From: Streptococcus parasanguinis
Lineage (GTDB): Bacteria > Bacillota > Bacilli > Lactobacillales > Streptococcaceae
Length of the DNA: 64,000 bases
Direction of reading: 5' to 3'
Assembly (NCBI RefSeq): GCF_023109675.1
Contig: NZ_JALDUR010000002.1
Coordinates: 124,001-188,000, forward strand
Position 1 is the first letter of the stretch, and the number at the start of each line of letters is the position of its first letter. Positions 40,238 through 47,551 of this stretch are shown in pieces. Under the pieces are notes generated by a model. That model saw nothing but the letters and a program-made list of their open reading frames with translations, was not told the DNA's origin and searched no databases. The translations under genes were made by a program, and so were the position numbers.

Positions 40238-40990
40238 ATGACAGAAATTGACAAAAAGAATTTAAAAAAATATCTTTATTGTACATTTGGAATTACTTAT
40301 ATATCTTGGGGGATTCTTGCCATCTTTACTCAATCTCATATTTTGGGTTTAGAAACAATCATAGGAAGAATATTACATATAGTAGGTGCACTTGGACCAG
40401 CTATTGCAAGTGGCTTTTATTTGAAAAGGAATAATATAAAATTTAAACATTTTTTATTTAGTAAGAAAGAAAATAGTAGTATTTATTTCATTATTCATTT
40501 GTTAGCAATTTTGATACTATTTTCTGTATCTTCCTTAGAATTTAATGGAGTATCCATTTATCTAATGCCACTATTCTTTATTCAATTAATTTTTTTTGGT
40601 GGTGGACATGAAGAATTAGGATGGAGAGGAATATTACAGCCGTTACTTGATAAAAAATATACATATTGGCAATCTAATTTGATTGTAGGATCAATTTGGG
40701 AAATATGGCATCTGCCTTTATGGTTTATAGTTGGAGAAAGTCATCAAGGATTTCCTTTTATTTTATTTTTTATATATACATTATTTTTAAGTTTTGCTTT
40801 AGGACTTCTTTACCGTCAAACCCAATCAGTGGGTTACTGTATATTATTTCATGCGTTCGCAAATTTGTTAAATCTCTATTTTGTGTTAAAAATTAATCTT
40901 ATTTTTATTATCATTTTTATTGGTTATTTGATTTATACGATATTGGCGAGTAATAGAATTAGTAAGGAAAAGAATTTGTATCCAAAATAA
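40238..40990 (+). CDS. CPBP-family intramembrane metalloprotease (copy 1)
   Basis: A 250-residue protein with about seven to eight helices. The CAAX-protease motifs are intact: GGHEELGWRG (two Glu plus Arg), WEIWHLPLW (His) and FHAFANLL (His/Asn). In lactic bacteria such Abi-like proteins are linked to bacteriocin self-immunity or peptide processing. Very AT-rich compared with the core genes. A fossil of the 3' end of a second copy lies at 41616-41696. Confidence 0.85.
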   Translation: MTEIDKKNLKKYLYCTFGITYISWGILAIFTQSHILGLETIIGRILHIVGALGPAIASGFYLKRNNIKFKHFLFSKKENSSIYFIIHLLAILILFSVSSLEFNGVSIYLMPLFFIQLIFFGGGHEELGWRGILQPLLDKKYTYWQSNLIVGSIWEIWHLPLWFIVGESHQGFPFILFFIYTLFLSFALGLLYRQTQSVGYCILFHAFANLLNLYFVLKINLIFIIIFIGYLIYTILASNRISKEKNLYPK

Positions 40991-41078
40991 ATGGATACAC
41001 TCTAGAAAATGAAGATGATTATGTTCAAGGTAATAAAGTAGAAATAACGAACATTTAGATGAAAGGTTTAGAGTAAAT

Positions 41079-41570
41079 ATGAGTCTCTTATTTGAAGAAT
41101 TTAAAACCATTTGTTTCCATTTAAATCGAGTCGGAATTACACCGACACTGATGGGGTCTTTGGGATTGGAGTTTAGAACGAAAGAAAATTGGGGGCCGTC
41201 TGACATTGACATTCATGTGCCTGGTGACCCTAGAGGTTGGGAAGCGCCTGATCCTCTCAGAATTTATGACTGGGACAAGATAATGAAAGTGATGAAAGAC
41301 TTAGGCTACGTTTTAATAGATATTCATGAGCATGAATTCCAAAAGGATAGAGTGAGTGTTGAATTTGGTAGTATCGATTCCTTACCTGATTTTGCAGGAG
41401 TTTCGGAATCGGATATAGAGCTTATTCACATTGAAGGCATCACTTTTCGTCTTCCAAGTCTGGAGCAGTATCTAAGTATTTACAAAGCTTCTTCTCATGA
41501 CTCCTATCGAAATGATCACAATGACAATAAGGATTTTAAAAAGATCGAGTGGCTGGAAAGACATTTGTAA
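41079..41570 (+). CDS. Nucleotidyltransferase-fold protein of unknown function
   Basis: A 163-residue protein. LMGSLGLEFRTKENWGPSDIDIHV fits a minimal nucleotidyltransferase pattern (G-S then D-x-D) around residues 25-48. A second half has GITFRLPSLEQYLSIYKASS. Similar streptococcal proteins have been mislabelled phosphoribosylanthranilate isomerase; nothing here supports that. It lies between the CPBP gene and its fossil copy. The target is unknown. Confidence 0.6.
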   Translation: MSLLFEEFKTICFHLNRVGITPTLMGSLGLEFRTKENWGPSDIDIHVPGDPRGWEAPDPLRIYDWDKIMKVMKDLGYVLIDIHEHEFQKDRVSVEFGSIDSLPDFAGVSESDIELIHIEGITFRLPSLEQYLSIYKASSHDSYRNDHNDNKDFKKIEWLERHL

Positions 41571-41615
41571 ATTCTCATATGAAAAGTAGTAAGTTGTAAA
41601 ACTGGCTGCTATGTT

Positions 41616-41696
41616 ATTTTTATTATCATTTTGGTTGGTTATTTAATTTATAATATATTGGCTAGTAATAGAATTGGTAAGGAAAAAATATTTTAA
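41616..41696 (+). pseudogene. Fossil 3' end of a second CPBP protease gene
   Basis: Reading from 41616 gives about 26 codons, IFIIILVGYLIYNILASN then RIGKEKIF and stop, nearly the same as the last residues of the protease at 40238-40990 (IFIIIFIGYLIYTILASN, RISKEK). The rest of the gene is missing. The nucleotyltransferase-fold gene lies between the full copy and this fossil, so a tandem copy was lost or the gene was inserted between repeats. Confidence 0.8.
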
Positions 41697-41845
41697 TTTT
41701 TAGAACAGGAAATCCATTATTAAAGGTAACATTCTATCTAGATAATCGATGTTAGAGATTTTCTGTTTAAAGTGGTATCACTGCTTGTTCAAACAGATTA
41801 AACAAGGATGTATCTAGTGAAAGTCTCACAGTAAGGAGTTTAAAC

Positions 41846-42622
41846 ATGAAATTCCATGAATTTGGTGATAAGAATTTGCCTCCTATCTTACTGATACATG
41901 GCGGTGGCAGTTCTTGGTGGAATTATCTTCGTCAAGCACGGATTTTATCAAAAGGCTACCGTGTTATTTTACCTACTTTGAATGGCCATGGCGAAGAATA
42001 TCCACTCGATTATGTTTCTACGGAAGATTCTGCTTTGGAGATCCTAGACTATGTCAAAGCAAACTGTGGTGGAAAGGTGTTTGCGATCGGTGGCGTTTCA
42101 CTTGGTGGTCAAATTGCCATGGAGCTTTTGTCCTTAGACAGCGAGATAGCTGAGAAGGTCATCATAGATGGAAGCCTCTGTATTCCTCAACCAAAGCTAG
42201 CTAAAATCAGCATCTTTCTAGTATCATTATTTGGTAAACTGATGTTCAGTAAATTCTCTTGCAAACTTCAATTAAGCATGATGAACAAACTCTATCCTAA
42301 ACTGGCTTATCCAGAGGAGATAAAAGCATATTATTTAAAGGATCTGCCAAGGACACCTATCAAAACATTGGTGACCATTTACAAAACCTATATGGGACGT
42401 TACAAGCTAAAGGAGACAATTTCTGCTAGTAAGGCGCAGGTTCTGTATATCTATGGTGAAAAAGAATTGAACTGTGTGAAAGCATCGGCGAAATTATTTC
42501 AGCAGCTCCATCCCAATACGATCCTGTATGAAGCTAAGGGCTATAACCACGGCTATTTATCAGCTTATCTACCTCAAGAGTGGATTGATTTGGTGGTGCC
42601 ATTTTTGGAGAATAACGATTGA
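41846..42622 (+). CDS. Alpha/beta hydrolase
   Basis: A 258-residue alpha/beta hydrolase. HGGGSSWW forms the oxyanion region (~residues 17-24), GGVSLGGQIA the nucleophile elbow (Ser near residue 87), and GYNHGYLS carries the catalytic His near the C-terminus. No signal peptide. AAGGAG precedes ATG 41846. A DUF4336-type gene follows after 32 bases, so the two may be one transcript. The substrate is unknown. Confidence 0.82.
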   Translation: MKFHEFGDKNLPPILLIHGGGSSWWNYLRQARILSKGYRVILPTLNGHGEEYPLDYVSTEDSALEILDYVKANCGGKVFAIGGVSLGGQIAMELLSLDSEIAEKVIIDGSLCIPQPKLAKISIFLVSLFGKLMFSKFSCKLQLSMMNKLYPKLAYPEEIKAYYLKDLPRTPIKTLVTIYKTYMGRYKLKETISASKAQVLYIYGEKELNCVKASAKLFQQLHPNTILYEAKGYNHGYLSAYLPQEWIDLVVPFLENND

Positions 42623-42654
42623 TTATACTTTATTAATTTAGAAAGCAGAGTTTC

Positions 42655-43392
42655 ATGAAAGTCAGAAAATATAGTCCCCTCAATTCCTTAAAAAAGATAG
42701 CAGATAATCTATGGATTGTGGATGGGGAAGAAGTACTGATGGATTTTAAATTCTTCAAAGTGCCTTTTTCAACTAGAATGACAGTTATCCGTCTACAGAA
42801 CGGTGGTCTTTGGGTGCATTCACCGACTAAGCCTAATGACAATTTACTTTTTGAAATCAAGCGATTAGGTGAGGTAAAACACCTTATTGCACCCAATGTC
42901 TTACATTATAGTTATATAGATGAATGGCATCAACTATTTCCTGAAGCAAAAGTTTGGCTAGCTAGTGGTGTTCAAAAGCGTGCCAGAAAATCGGGAATGA
43001 GTTTGGATTATGGTCAGGAATTAAGCAAGGCCAATTGGAACGAAGAAATTCTTTTTACAACATTTGAGGGAAGTTTTTATGTAAAAGAGGTTGTTTTTTT
43101 CCATAATGAAAGTTCAACTCTGATTTTAACGGATCTTATTGAAAACATAGAAACTGAGAATGTATCGATTTTTGAAAAGCTACTGTTTAAAATAGGCGAT
43201 AATCACTATCCAAATGGTAAAACACCAAGAGATTTAAGAATGACTTTTTTATTTAGTAAAAAACAGGCATTGAAGAGTTATCGTATAGTAAAGAAATGGG
43301 AACCTAAGAATATTATTATTTCTCATGGACCGTGTATAGTTGGACAAGCAAAAGAAATGCTAAACCAAGCGTTCTCTTGGCTAGAGAAATAG
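42655..43392 (+). CDS. DUF4336-type protein (metallo-beta-lactamase-like fold)
   Basis: A 245-residue protein with LWVHSPTKPNDNL and LIAPNVLHYSYIDEW, features of DUF4336, a group distantly related to metallo-beta-lactamase-fold hydrolases. TDLIEN and ISHGPCIVG may supply metal-site residues. It follows the alpha/beta hydrolase closely. No function is known for the group; enzymatic activity is an inference. Confidence 0.65.
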   Translation: MKVRKYSPLNSLKKIADNLWIVDGEEVLMDFKFFKVPFSTRMTVIRLQNGGLWVHSPTKPNDNLLFEIKRLGEVKHLIAPNVLHYSYIDEWHQLFPEAKVWLASGVQKRARKSGMSLDYGQELSKANWNEEILFTTFEGSFYVKEVVFFHNESSTLILTDLIENIETENVSIFEKLLFKIGDNHYPNGKTPRDLRMTFLFSKKQALKSYRIVKKWEPKNIIISHGPCIVGQAKEMLNQAFSWLEK

Positions 43393-43507
43393 TAATTTAC
43401 TATAAAGAAATTAATAAAATATATCTAATATAATTGACTACAATTACTTGGAGTTGTCAAATTAAGATGTGGAATCTACTTAAATTGTTGATTCTAGGAG
43501 GTATCAG

Positions 43508-43552
43508 ATGACACGAGAGAAAGAATATAGATTAGCTATCGGTATCTCTTAA
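43508..43552 (+). CDS. Possible remnant or 14-residue ORF
   Basis: MTREKEYRLAIGIS followed by TAA, with a strong AGGAGG (43496-43501) 6 bases upstream. The good ribosome site on a short ORF suggests the 5' end of a decayed gene. No family assigned. Confidence 0.25.
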   Translation: MTREKEYRLAIGIS

Positions 43553-43585
43553 TTAGATTTAGTGAAAGAAGAATCCATTTTTTAC

Positions 43586-43637
43586 TTGATTCCCCTCTCT
43601 ATCTTATGGTAGTATGTATATACAAATTGTATGTACA
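43586..43637 (+). promoter_or_regulatory. Promoter and palindromic operator of the RelBE-type pair
   Basis: TTGATT (43586-43591) with extended -10 TGGTAGTAT (TAGTAT 43610-43615). The inverted repeat TGTATATACAA-A-TTGTATGTACA (43615-43637) has one mismatch, overlaps the -10/start region and directly abuts the ribosome site. It is the expected binding site for the antitoxin. Confidence 0.7.
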
Positions 43638-43651
43638 AAGGAGAGGTAGAA

Positions 43652-43945
43652 ATGGCAAACACGAAAGCAGTGAATTTTCGAGCAGATGCGATGTTTTACC
43701 AAAAAACAAAAGAGGTGCTTGCGGATAAAAAAATTTCTGTGTCAGATGTCCTAAATGCAGTACTTCGAAAAATTGCTAATGGGACTGTGGATCCAGAAGA
43801 ATTTGTTTCGAGTGATTTGCAGGACAAACAGTATCAGGTAGCCTTTGAAGATTTGAAGAAGGAGATTTTAGTGGGGCATCAGGAAATCGCTCAAGGAAAA
43901 GTTACTTCTGTAGCCGATGTGAGAAAGGAATTTGGTCTTGACTAA
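43652..43945 (+). CDS. relB: RelB/DinJ-type antitoxin
   Basis: A 97-residue protein. The N-terminal ribbon-helix-helix (KAVNFRADAMFYQKTKEVL, then ISVSDVLNAVL) binds DNA and dimerises. The C-terminal tail is charged and likely wraps the toxin. ATG 43652 has GGAGAGG 5 bases upstream; the longer frame from 43631 begins inside the operator. It overlaps the toxin gene by 8 bases. Confidence 0.85.
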   Translation: MANTKAVNFRADAMFYQKTKEVLADKKISVSDVLNAVLRKIANGTVDPEEFVSSDLQDKQYQVAFEDLKKEILVGHQEIAQGKVTSVADVRKEFGLD

Positions 43946-44276
43946 CTTGAAACGTTATCAGGTCTTTCTTTCAGATCGTGCTAAGCAGGACTTGCGTGAC
44001 ATTCACGACTATATTCTTGTGAATTTTTATAGCCAGCAAGCTGCAGATGGCAAAGTCGATTTGCTATTGAGCGCTCTTGAGACCCTAGAACTCTTTCCAG
44101 AAGCCTGTCCTCTGGTATCAAGCCGGGGCTATGGTGAGATGACGAATGATGGAAAACCCTATCGTTATATGCCAATAGAGAACTATCTTACATTTTATTA
44201 TATTGAGAAGCATAGGGTGTATGTTGCTCGTATCCTTAGTGCAAAGCAGGATTGGGTCAAGATTTTTTATAAGTAG
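43938..44276 (+). CDS. relE: RelE/ParE-family toxin
   Basis: A 112-residue toxin of the RelE/ParE superfamily: FLSDRAKQDLRDIHDYI near the start, Pro/Arg-rich middle (GYGEMTNDGKPYRYMPIENY), and HRVYVARILSAKQDW at the end. TTG 43938 is preferred: AAAGGAA (43924-43930) is 7 bases upstream; an in-frame TTG at 43932 is closer than usual. It overlaps the antitoxin gene. Members either cleave mRNA on ribosomes or inhibit gyrase; I cannot say which. Confidence 0.85.
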   Translation: MTNLKRYQVFLSDRAKQDLRDIHDYILVNFYSQQAADGKVDLLLSALETLELFPEACPLVSSRGYGEMTNDGKPYRYMPIENYLTFYYIEKHRVYVARILSAKQDWVKIFYK

Positions 44277-44290
44277 GATGCGGAACCTCC

Positions 44291-44728
44291 ATGTTAAAAT
44301 CAAATAAGCTAATCATTTTTTTAATTTCTCTCCCCTTTCTGATGGTCATTGTTTTCTATTCTCTTAGTGAGCATCCTGGATATAGTGATGATGGGAATTT
44401 CGTCAGAAATCATGAGGCTACTATTAAGGAGGAGATCATCGCACACTTAGCTCAGGAAAAGCAAGACATAAAATCTGTGACGCTCTTACCAAATACTGCT
44501 AGAGGAGAGTATGATAATGGTGGTGATGTTAGTGGAAATTACCATATCTATTTTACAGCCTACGTTGATCATAATCGCGAGCGAACGATAAGCGTAGAAC
44601 TATTCTTCCCAGATGCCAGCATTCCCCCTTTCACCTTGTTTCCTCCCAATCCTTATAAAGACAAGGGCAAAAAGATGTCCAATTGGTTGATTGGGAATAT
44701 TGAAGTATCGGAAGAAACCTCTAAATAG
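44291..44728 (+). CDS. Hypothetical secreted or membrane-anchored protein
   Basis: A 145-residue protein with one N-terminal hydrophobic segment (residues 7-24, LIIFLISLPFLMVIVFYSL) and a hydrophilic, probably extracellular remainder (YHIYFTAYVDHNRERTISVELFFPD). No lipobox. It follows the RelE-type gene by 14 bases without a good ribosome site. No family is recognised. Confidence 0.55.
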   Translation: MLKSNKLIIFLISLPFLMVIVFYSLSEHPGYSDDGNFVRNHEATIKEEIIAHLAQEKQDIKSVTLLPNTARGEYDNGGDVSGNYHIYFTAYVDHNRERTISVELFFPDASIPPFTLFPPNPYKDKGKKMSNWLIGNIEVSEETSK

Positions 44729-44746
44729 AAATAAGAATAAGTAATA

Positions 44747-45187
44747 ATGAATAGAATAGTAGATGATCAGATCACTCTTATACCTTATTATAGGAATGAT
44801 GCCATCTCCCTTCTTTGGTATCAAGATAGTGATGTTTGCAAACAAGTGGATAATACTGATCAGATTTACGATATTACAAAACTTCATAAAATGTATGATT
44901 ATCTAACTTCACATGGTTCTTGCTTTTATATCCAATATGAGGGAGTGTTAGTTGGAGATGTGACTCTTCAAGATAATTCAGAGCTTTCTATAGTGATCAG
45001 CAAAGAGTATCAGAATTTACAGATCGGAAGACGGTGTATTTCTGAAATGATACAGATGGCCAAAGAGAAAGAAATGGTTAGGGTAACTGCTCAAATTTAT
45101 CCTTTTAATACTCAAAGTCAAAGAATGTTTTTGGCTTTGGGATTTCAGAAAGTAGATGAAGAGTGGTATGAATATAAGTTGATTTAG
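44747..45187 (+). CDS. GNAT family acetyltransferase
   Basis: A 146-residue GNAT protein. LSIVISKEYQNLQIGRRCISEMI is the acetyl-CoA-binding region (QxxIGRR) and YPFNTQSQRMFLALGFQKVDEEWYEYKL the last motif. It starts 18 bases after the previous ORF, so may be cotranscribed. The substrate is unknown. Confidence 0.78.
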   Translation: MNRIVDDQITLIPYYRNDAISLLWYQDSDVCKQVDNTDQIYDITKLHKMYDYLTSHGSCFYIQYEGVLVGDVTLQDNSELSIVISKEYQNLQIGRRCISEMIQMAKEKEMVRVTAQIYPFNTQSQRMFLALGFQKVDEEWYEYKLI

Positions 45188-45371
45188 GAAAGCTGTGTAT
45201 TATTTTATGTATTTAAATAATAGTCCGTATTTTATATACTAAAGAATATTAAAGTGAGAATAAACTCATTAAAAACATATAATTGAAATAGGAGAAGAAA
45301 TTATCTATCTTCTATGTCTGTAACCGTTTTTTCTGCTATAATAATACTAGATAGTAATACGGGAGTTTATC

Positions 45372-46391
45372 ATGGTTACAAAACGGTTTTTGAAAAATGT
45401 TATTGTTGCGATAGTCTCGGTTTTTATGTTCTTGGTCGTTGTTCAAGGGGCCCAAGCTCAGCAAACTGGACTCGATTACCAGAGTCTTCATCTACTGCCT
45501 TTTAATGGCAATAAGCAGCTAGTACTGGGGGATTTTGATCATTTGGGTCGTGCAACCTCCGCTCATATTCAGCTGCAGGACAAGGATGAGCCAAAGAAAA
45601 AAAGAGAACCACGTCTCAGCTATAATCCGGTTGGCTGGCACAATTATAAGATTGCTTATGGAAATAAAGGAAAGAAGGCCTGGTTGTTCCATAGAGGGCA
45701 TTTGATCGGCTATCAGTTTAGCGGTCTGACCAATGAAGGGAAAAATCTGGTTCCTCTAACTGCCTGGACCAATACGGGGAATTATAAAGGGACAGCAGAT
45801 AGCAATGTGGAGGGCATGCTCTACTACGAGAAACGACTCGATAGCTGGCTATCCACCCACCCCAATTATTGGCTGGACTACAAGGTGACTCCGGTCTATA
45901 CGGGGGATGAATTAATTCCTCGGCAGGTGACCTTGCAATATGTAGGAATTGATCGAGATGGCAACCTTCTACCAATCAATTTAAGTAGTCCCAAAGAGTC
46001 AGTAGATGCTTATGGGATCACCACCGTTACCTTGGACAACTACTCTAAGAATGCGACCATTGACTATCTCAAGGGGACTGCCAAGCCATCTTTAGTGCCG
46101 ACAGAACCAAGTAGTCAACCTCAACCTGCTAGTCCTTCTGTAGAGACGCAACCAAGTCAAGCCCCTCAACCGAGTCAAGCAGTAGAGCCAGTTCAGCCAG
46201 TCCAACCTGTCGAGCCTGCAGCACCAATTCCTCAACTAGCTCCAGTTGTTTATGTGGCCAGAAATGGGAGTGCGGATGTTTATTGGTATTCTAAAGATAG
46301 CATGCCACGAAATACCAACTTTGCGAAAGTAGTTGAAATGTCAGAAGAGCAAGCGCTAAGTCTTGGAAAGCGGCATACAAGTAAGGAATGA
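45372..46391 (+). CDS. Secreted DNA/RNA non-specific endonuclease
   Basis: A 339-residue exported nuclease. The signal peptide (about 1-29) ends AQA. The beta-beta-alpha-metal nuclease domain (about 35-235) has FHRGHLIGY with the general-base His110 and NLVPLTAWTNTG with the metal Asn. Residues ~240-290 form a Pro/Gln/Ser-rich linker (PSQAPQPSQ). The C-terminal ~45 residues (VYVARNGSADVYWYS) form a small extra domain. The usual DRGH reads HRGH. It may scavenge DNA or degrade neutrophil traps. GGGAG precedes ATG 45372. Confidence 0.85.
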   Translation: MVTKRFLKNVIVAIVSVFMFLVVVQGAQAQQTGLDYQSLHLLPFNGNKQLVLGDFDHLGRATSAHIQLQDKDEPKKKREPRLSYNPVGWHNYKIAYGNKGKKAWLFHRGHLIGYQFSGLTNEGKNLVPLTAWTNTGNYKGTADSNVEGMLYYEKRLDSWLSTHPNYWLDYKVTPVYTGDELIPRQVTLQYVGIDRDGNLLPINLSSPKESVDAYGITTVTLDNYSKNATIDYLKGTAKPSLVPTEPSSQPQPASPSVETQPSQAPQPSQAVEPVQPVQPVEPAAPIPQLAPVVYVARNGSADVYWYSKDSMPRNTNFAKVVEMSEEQALSLGKRHTSKE

Positions 46392-46413
46392 GTATAAGTT
46401 ATTATGATAATGA

Positions 46414-46437
46414 GAAAGCCCAATCGCTGGGCTCTTT
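46414..46437 (+). terminator. Terminator-like hairpin after the nuclease gene
   Basis: AAGCCCA, ATCGC, TGGGCTCTTT. A near-twin (AAGCCCA-ATTGC-TGGGCTTTTTG) lies after the Fic operon. Confidence 0.65.
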
Positions 46438-46510
46438 GTGTAGGGTAAGTACTAAATAGGAGAACTAAAATGATTGAAAATATGCTATAATAATAGGACG
46501 GAGGTAGAAT

Positions 46511-46687
46511 ATGACCTTAGATATAGATAAAGAAAAAATGATGATTATGGGTGTGATTTTTGACAACAAAAAGGTTTTTAAGAGCGTCTGGTTTGCTCTG
46601 AGCACCAATATGATTGAAGGATGGCATCCCACGGTAGAAGACGTGGAGCGACTGAGAGAAGAGGCAGTTGCATTAGGAGTTGGATAA
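46511..46687 (+). CDS. ficA: Class I Fic antitoxin (VbhA/FicA-like), 58 residues
   Basis: A 58-residue ORF beginning MTLDIDKEKM with GGAGG upstream (46500-46504). It contains STNMIEG (residues 31-37), matching the [S/T]xxxE[G/N] inhibitory motif of Fic antitoxins; in VbhA the Glu enters the ATP site of the partner Fic protein and blocks AMP transfer. A C-terminal helix (VEDVERLREEAVAL) follows. Its stop overlaps the fic start (TAATG), the usual coupling of class I antitoxin and toxin. Confidence 0.85.
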   Translation: MTLDIDKEKMMIMGVIFDNKKVFKSVWFALSTNMIEGWHPTVEDVERLREEAVALGVG

Positions 46688-47298
46688 TGGTCAGAAAAAT
46701 ATATGATGGGTATGATTATATAGACCCTGATAATTTATACACCTATCCCCATTCATCTGTTCTCATAAATAAATTTAATGAGAAAAATGATAATAAAGCA
46801 CGAGAATTAGAATATCGTTTAGTAGCAAGCCAAAGTTTAAAACTGTTTATTAATCCAATTGAAGTAAATACTGTTTCAGATATTTTAAAGATTCATAAGT
46901 TTCTTTTTGAAGGAATGTATACTTGGGCAGGTCAATACCGTCAAGTAAATATCTCTAAAAGTGGAAATGCTTTTATGCCAGTTCAGTCTTTTGATATGGC
47001 AGAAAAATTTTTAAATACCTTGCTTTCAAACTATTTACTTAACGCAAATAATAAAATTGAGATTTGTAAAAGTTTAGCTGAGATATTAGATAATCTAAAT
47101 TATTTTCACCCATTTCGAGAAGGAAATGGTCGTACTCAACGAGAAGTTATCCGTTCTTTAGCTTTGATGAAAGGGTATGAATGTGAAATTTCAATTGGTT
47201 TAGATGATGATATCTATCACTTATATATGGATGGAACAGTTTATGGAGATACTAGTAAGCTCGAACAACTGTTCAATAAACTATTAACAGAAATATAG
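46687..47298 (+). CDS. fic: Fic-domain AMPylating toxin
   Basis: A 203-residue Fic protein starting at ATG 46687, coupled to the antitoxin stop. The complete active-site motif HPFREGNGRTQR spans residues 141-152 (catalytic His141). The flap region lies around WAGQYRQVNISKSG (80-93), and no inhibitory motif is fused within the protein itself, so inhibition is left to the upstream small protein. Such toxins AMPylate targets such as gyrase and topoisomerase IV. A frame extension upstream is out of use because it overlaps ficA. Confidence 0.9.
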   Translation: MVRKIYDGYDYIDPDNLYTYPHSSVLINKFNEKNDNKARELEYRLVASQSLKLFINPIEVNTVSDILKIHKFLFEGMYTWAGQYRQVNISKSGNAFMPVQSFDMAEKFLNTLLSNYLLNANNKIEICKSLAEILDNLNYFHPFREGNGRTQREVIRSLALMKGYECEISIGLDDDIYHLYMDGTVYGDTSKLEQLFNKLLTEI

Positions 47299-47375
47299 AT
47301 CTGTAGTATATTTTAGTAGGAAACAGTATAAAGTGATGCTTATAAGGTAAAGTCATTGCTTCAACAAAAATCTTT

Positions 47376-47398
47376 AAGCCCAATTGCTGGGCTTTTTG
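47376..47398 (+). terminator. Terminator after the Fic operon
   Basis: AAGCCCA, ATTGC, TGGGCTT, then TTTG. Confidence 0.75.
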
Positions 47399-47450
47399 TT
47401 TTGCAATACAATTATAAAAAGTGAGTAATCTAAAATGATCTCTCAGAATC

Positions 47451-47505
47451 TTGCAAACGTTTTTATAAAGTAGTATACTAGAAATAGTTTATGGAATCGT
47501 TTGCA
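47451..47505 (+). promoter_or_regulatory. Promoter and MalR/CcpA-like operators of the amylase gene
   Basis: TTGCAA (47451-47456), 17-base spacer, TATACT (47474-47479). TTGCAAACGTTTTT covers the -35, and a second CGTTTGCA half-site (47498-47505) lies just after the start of transcription. Both resemble LacI-family sites (GCAAACGTTTGC) bound by MalR in pneumococcus; CcpA is an alternative. Confidence 0.6.
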
Positions 47506-47551
47506 TAAATTGGTAAATGATGAAAAGAGAGTATAGTAGGAGACGAGACAG

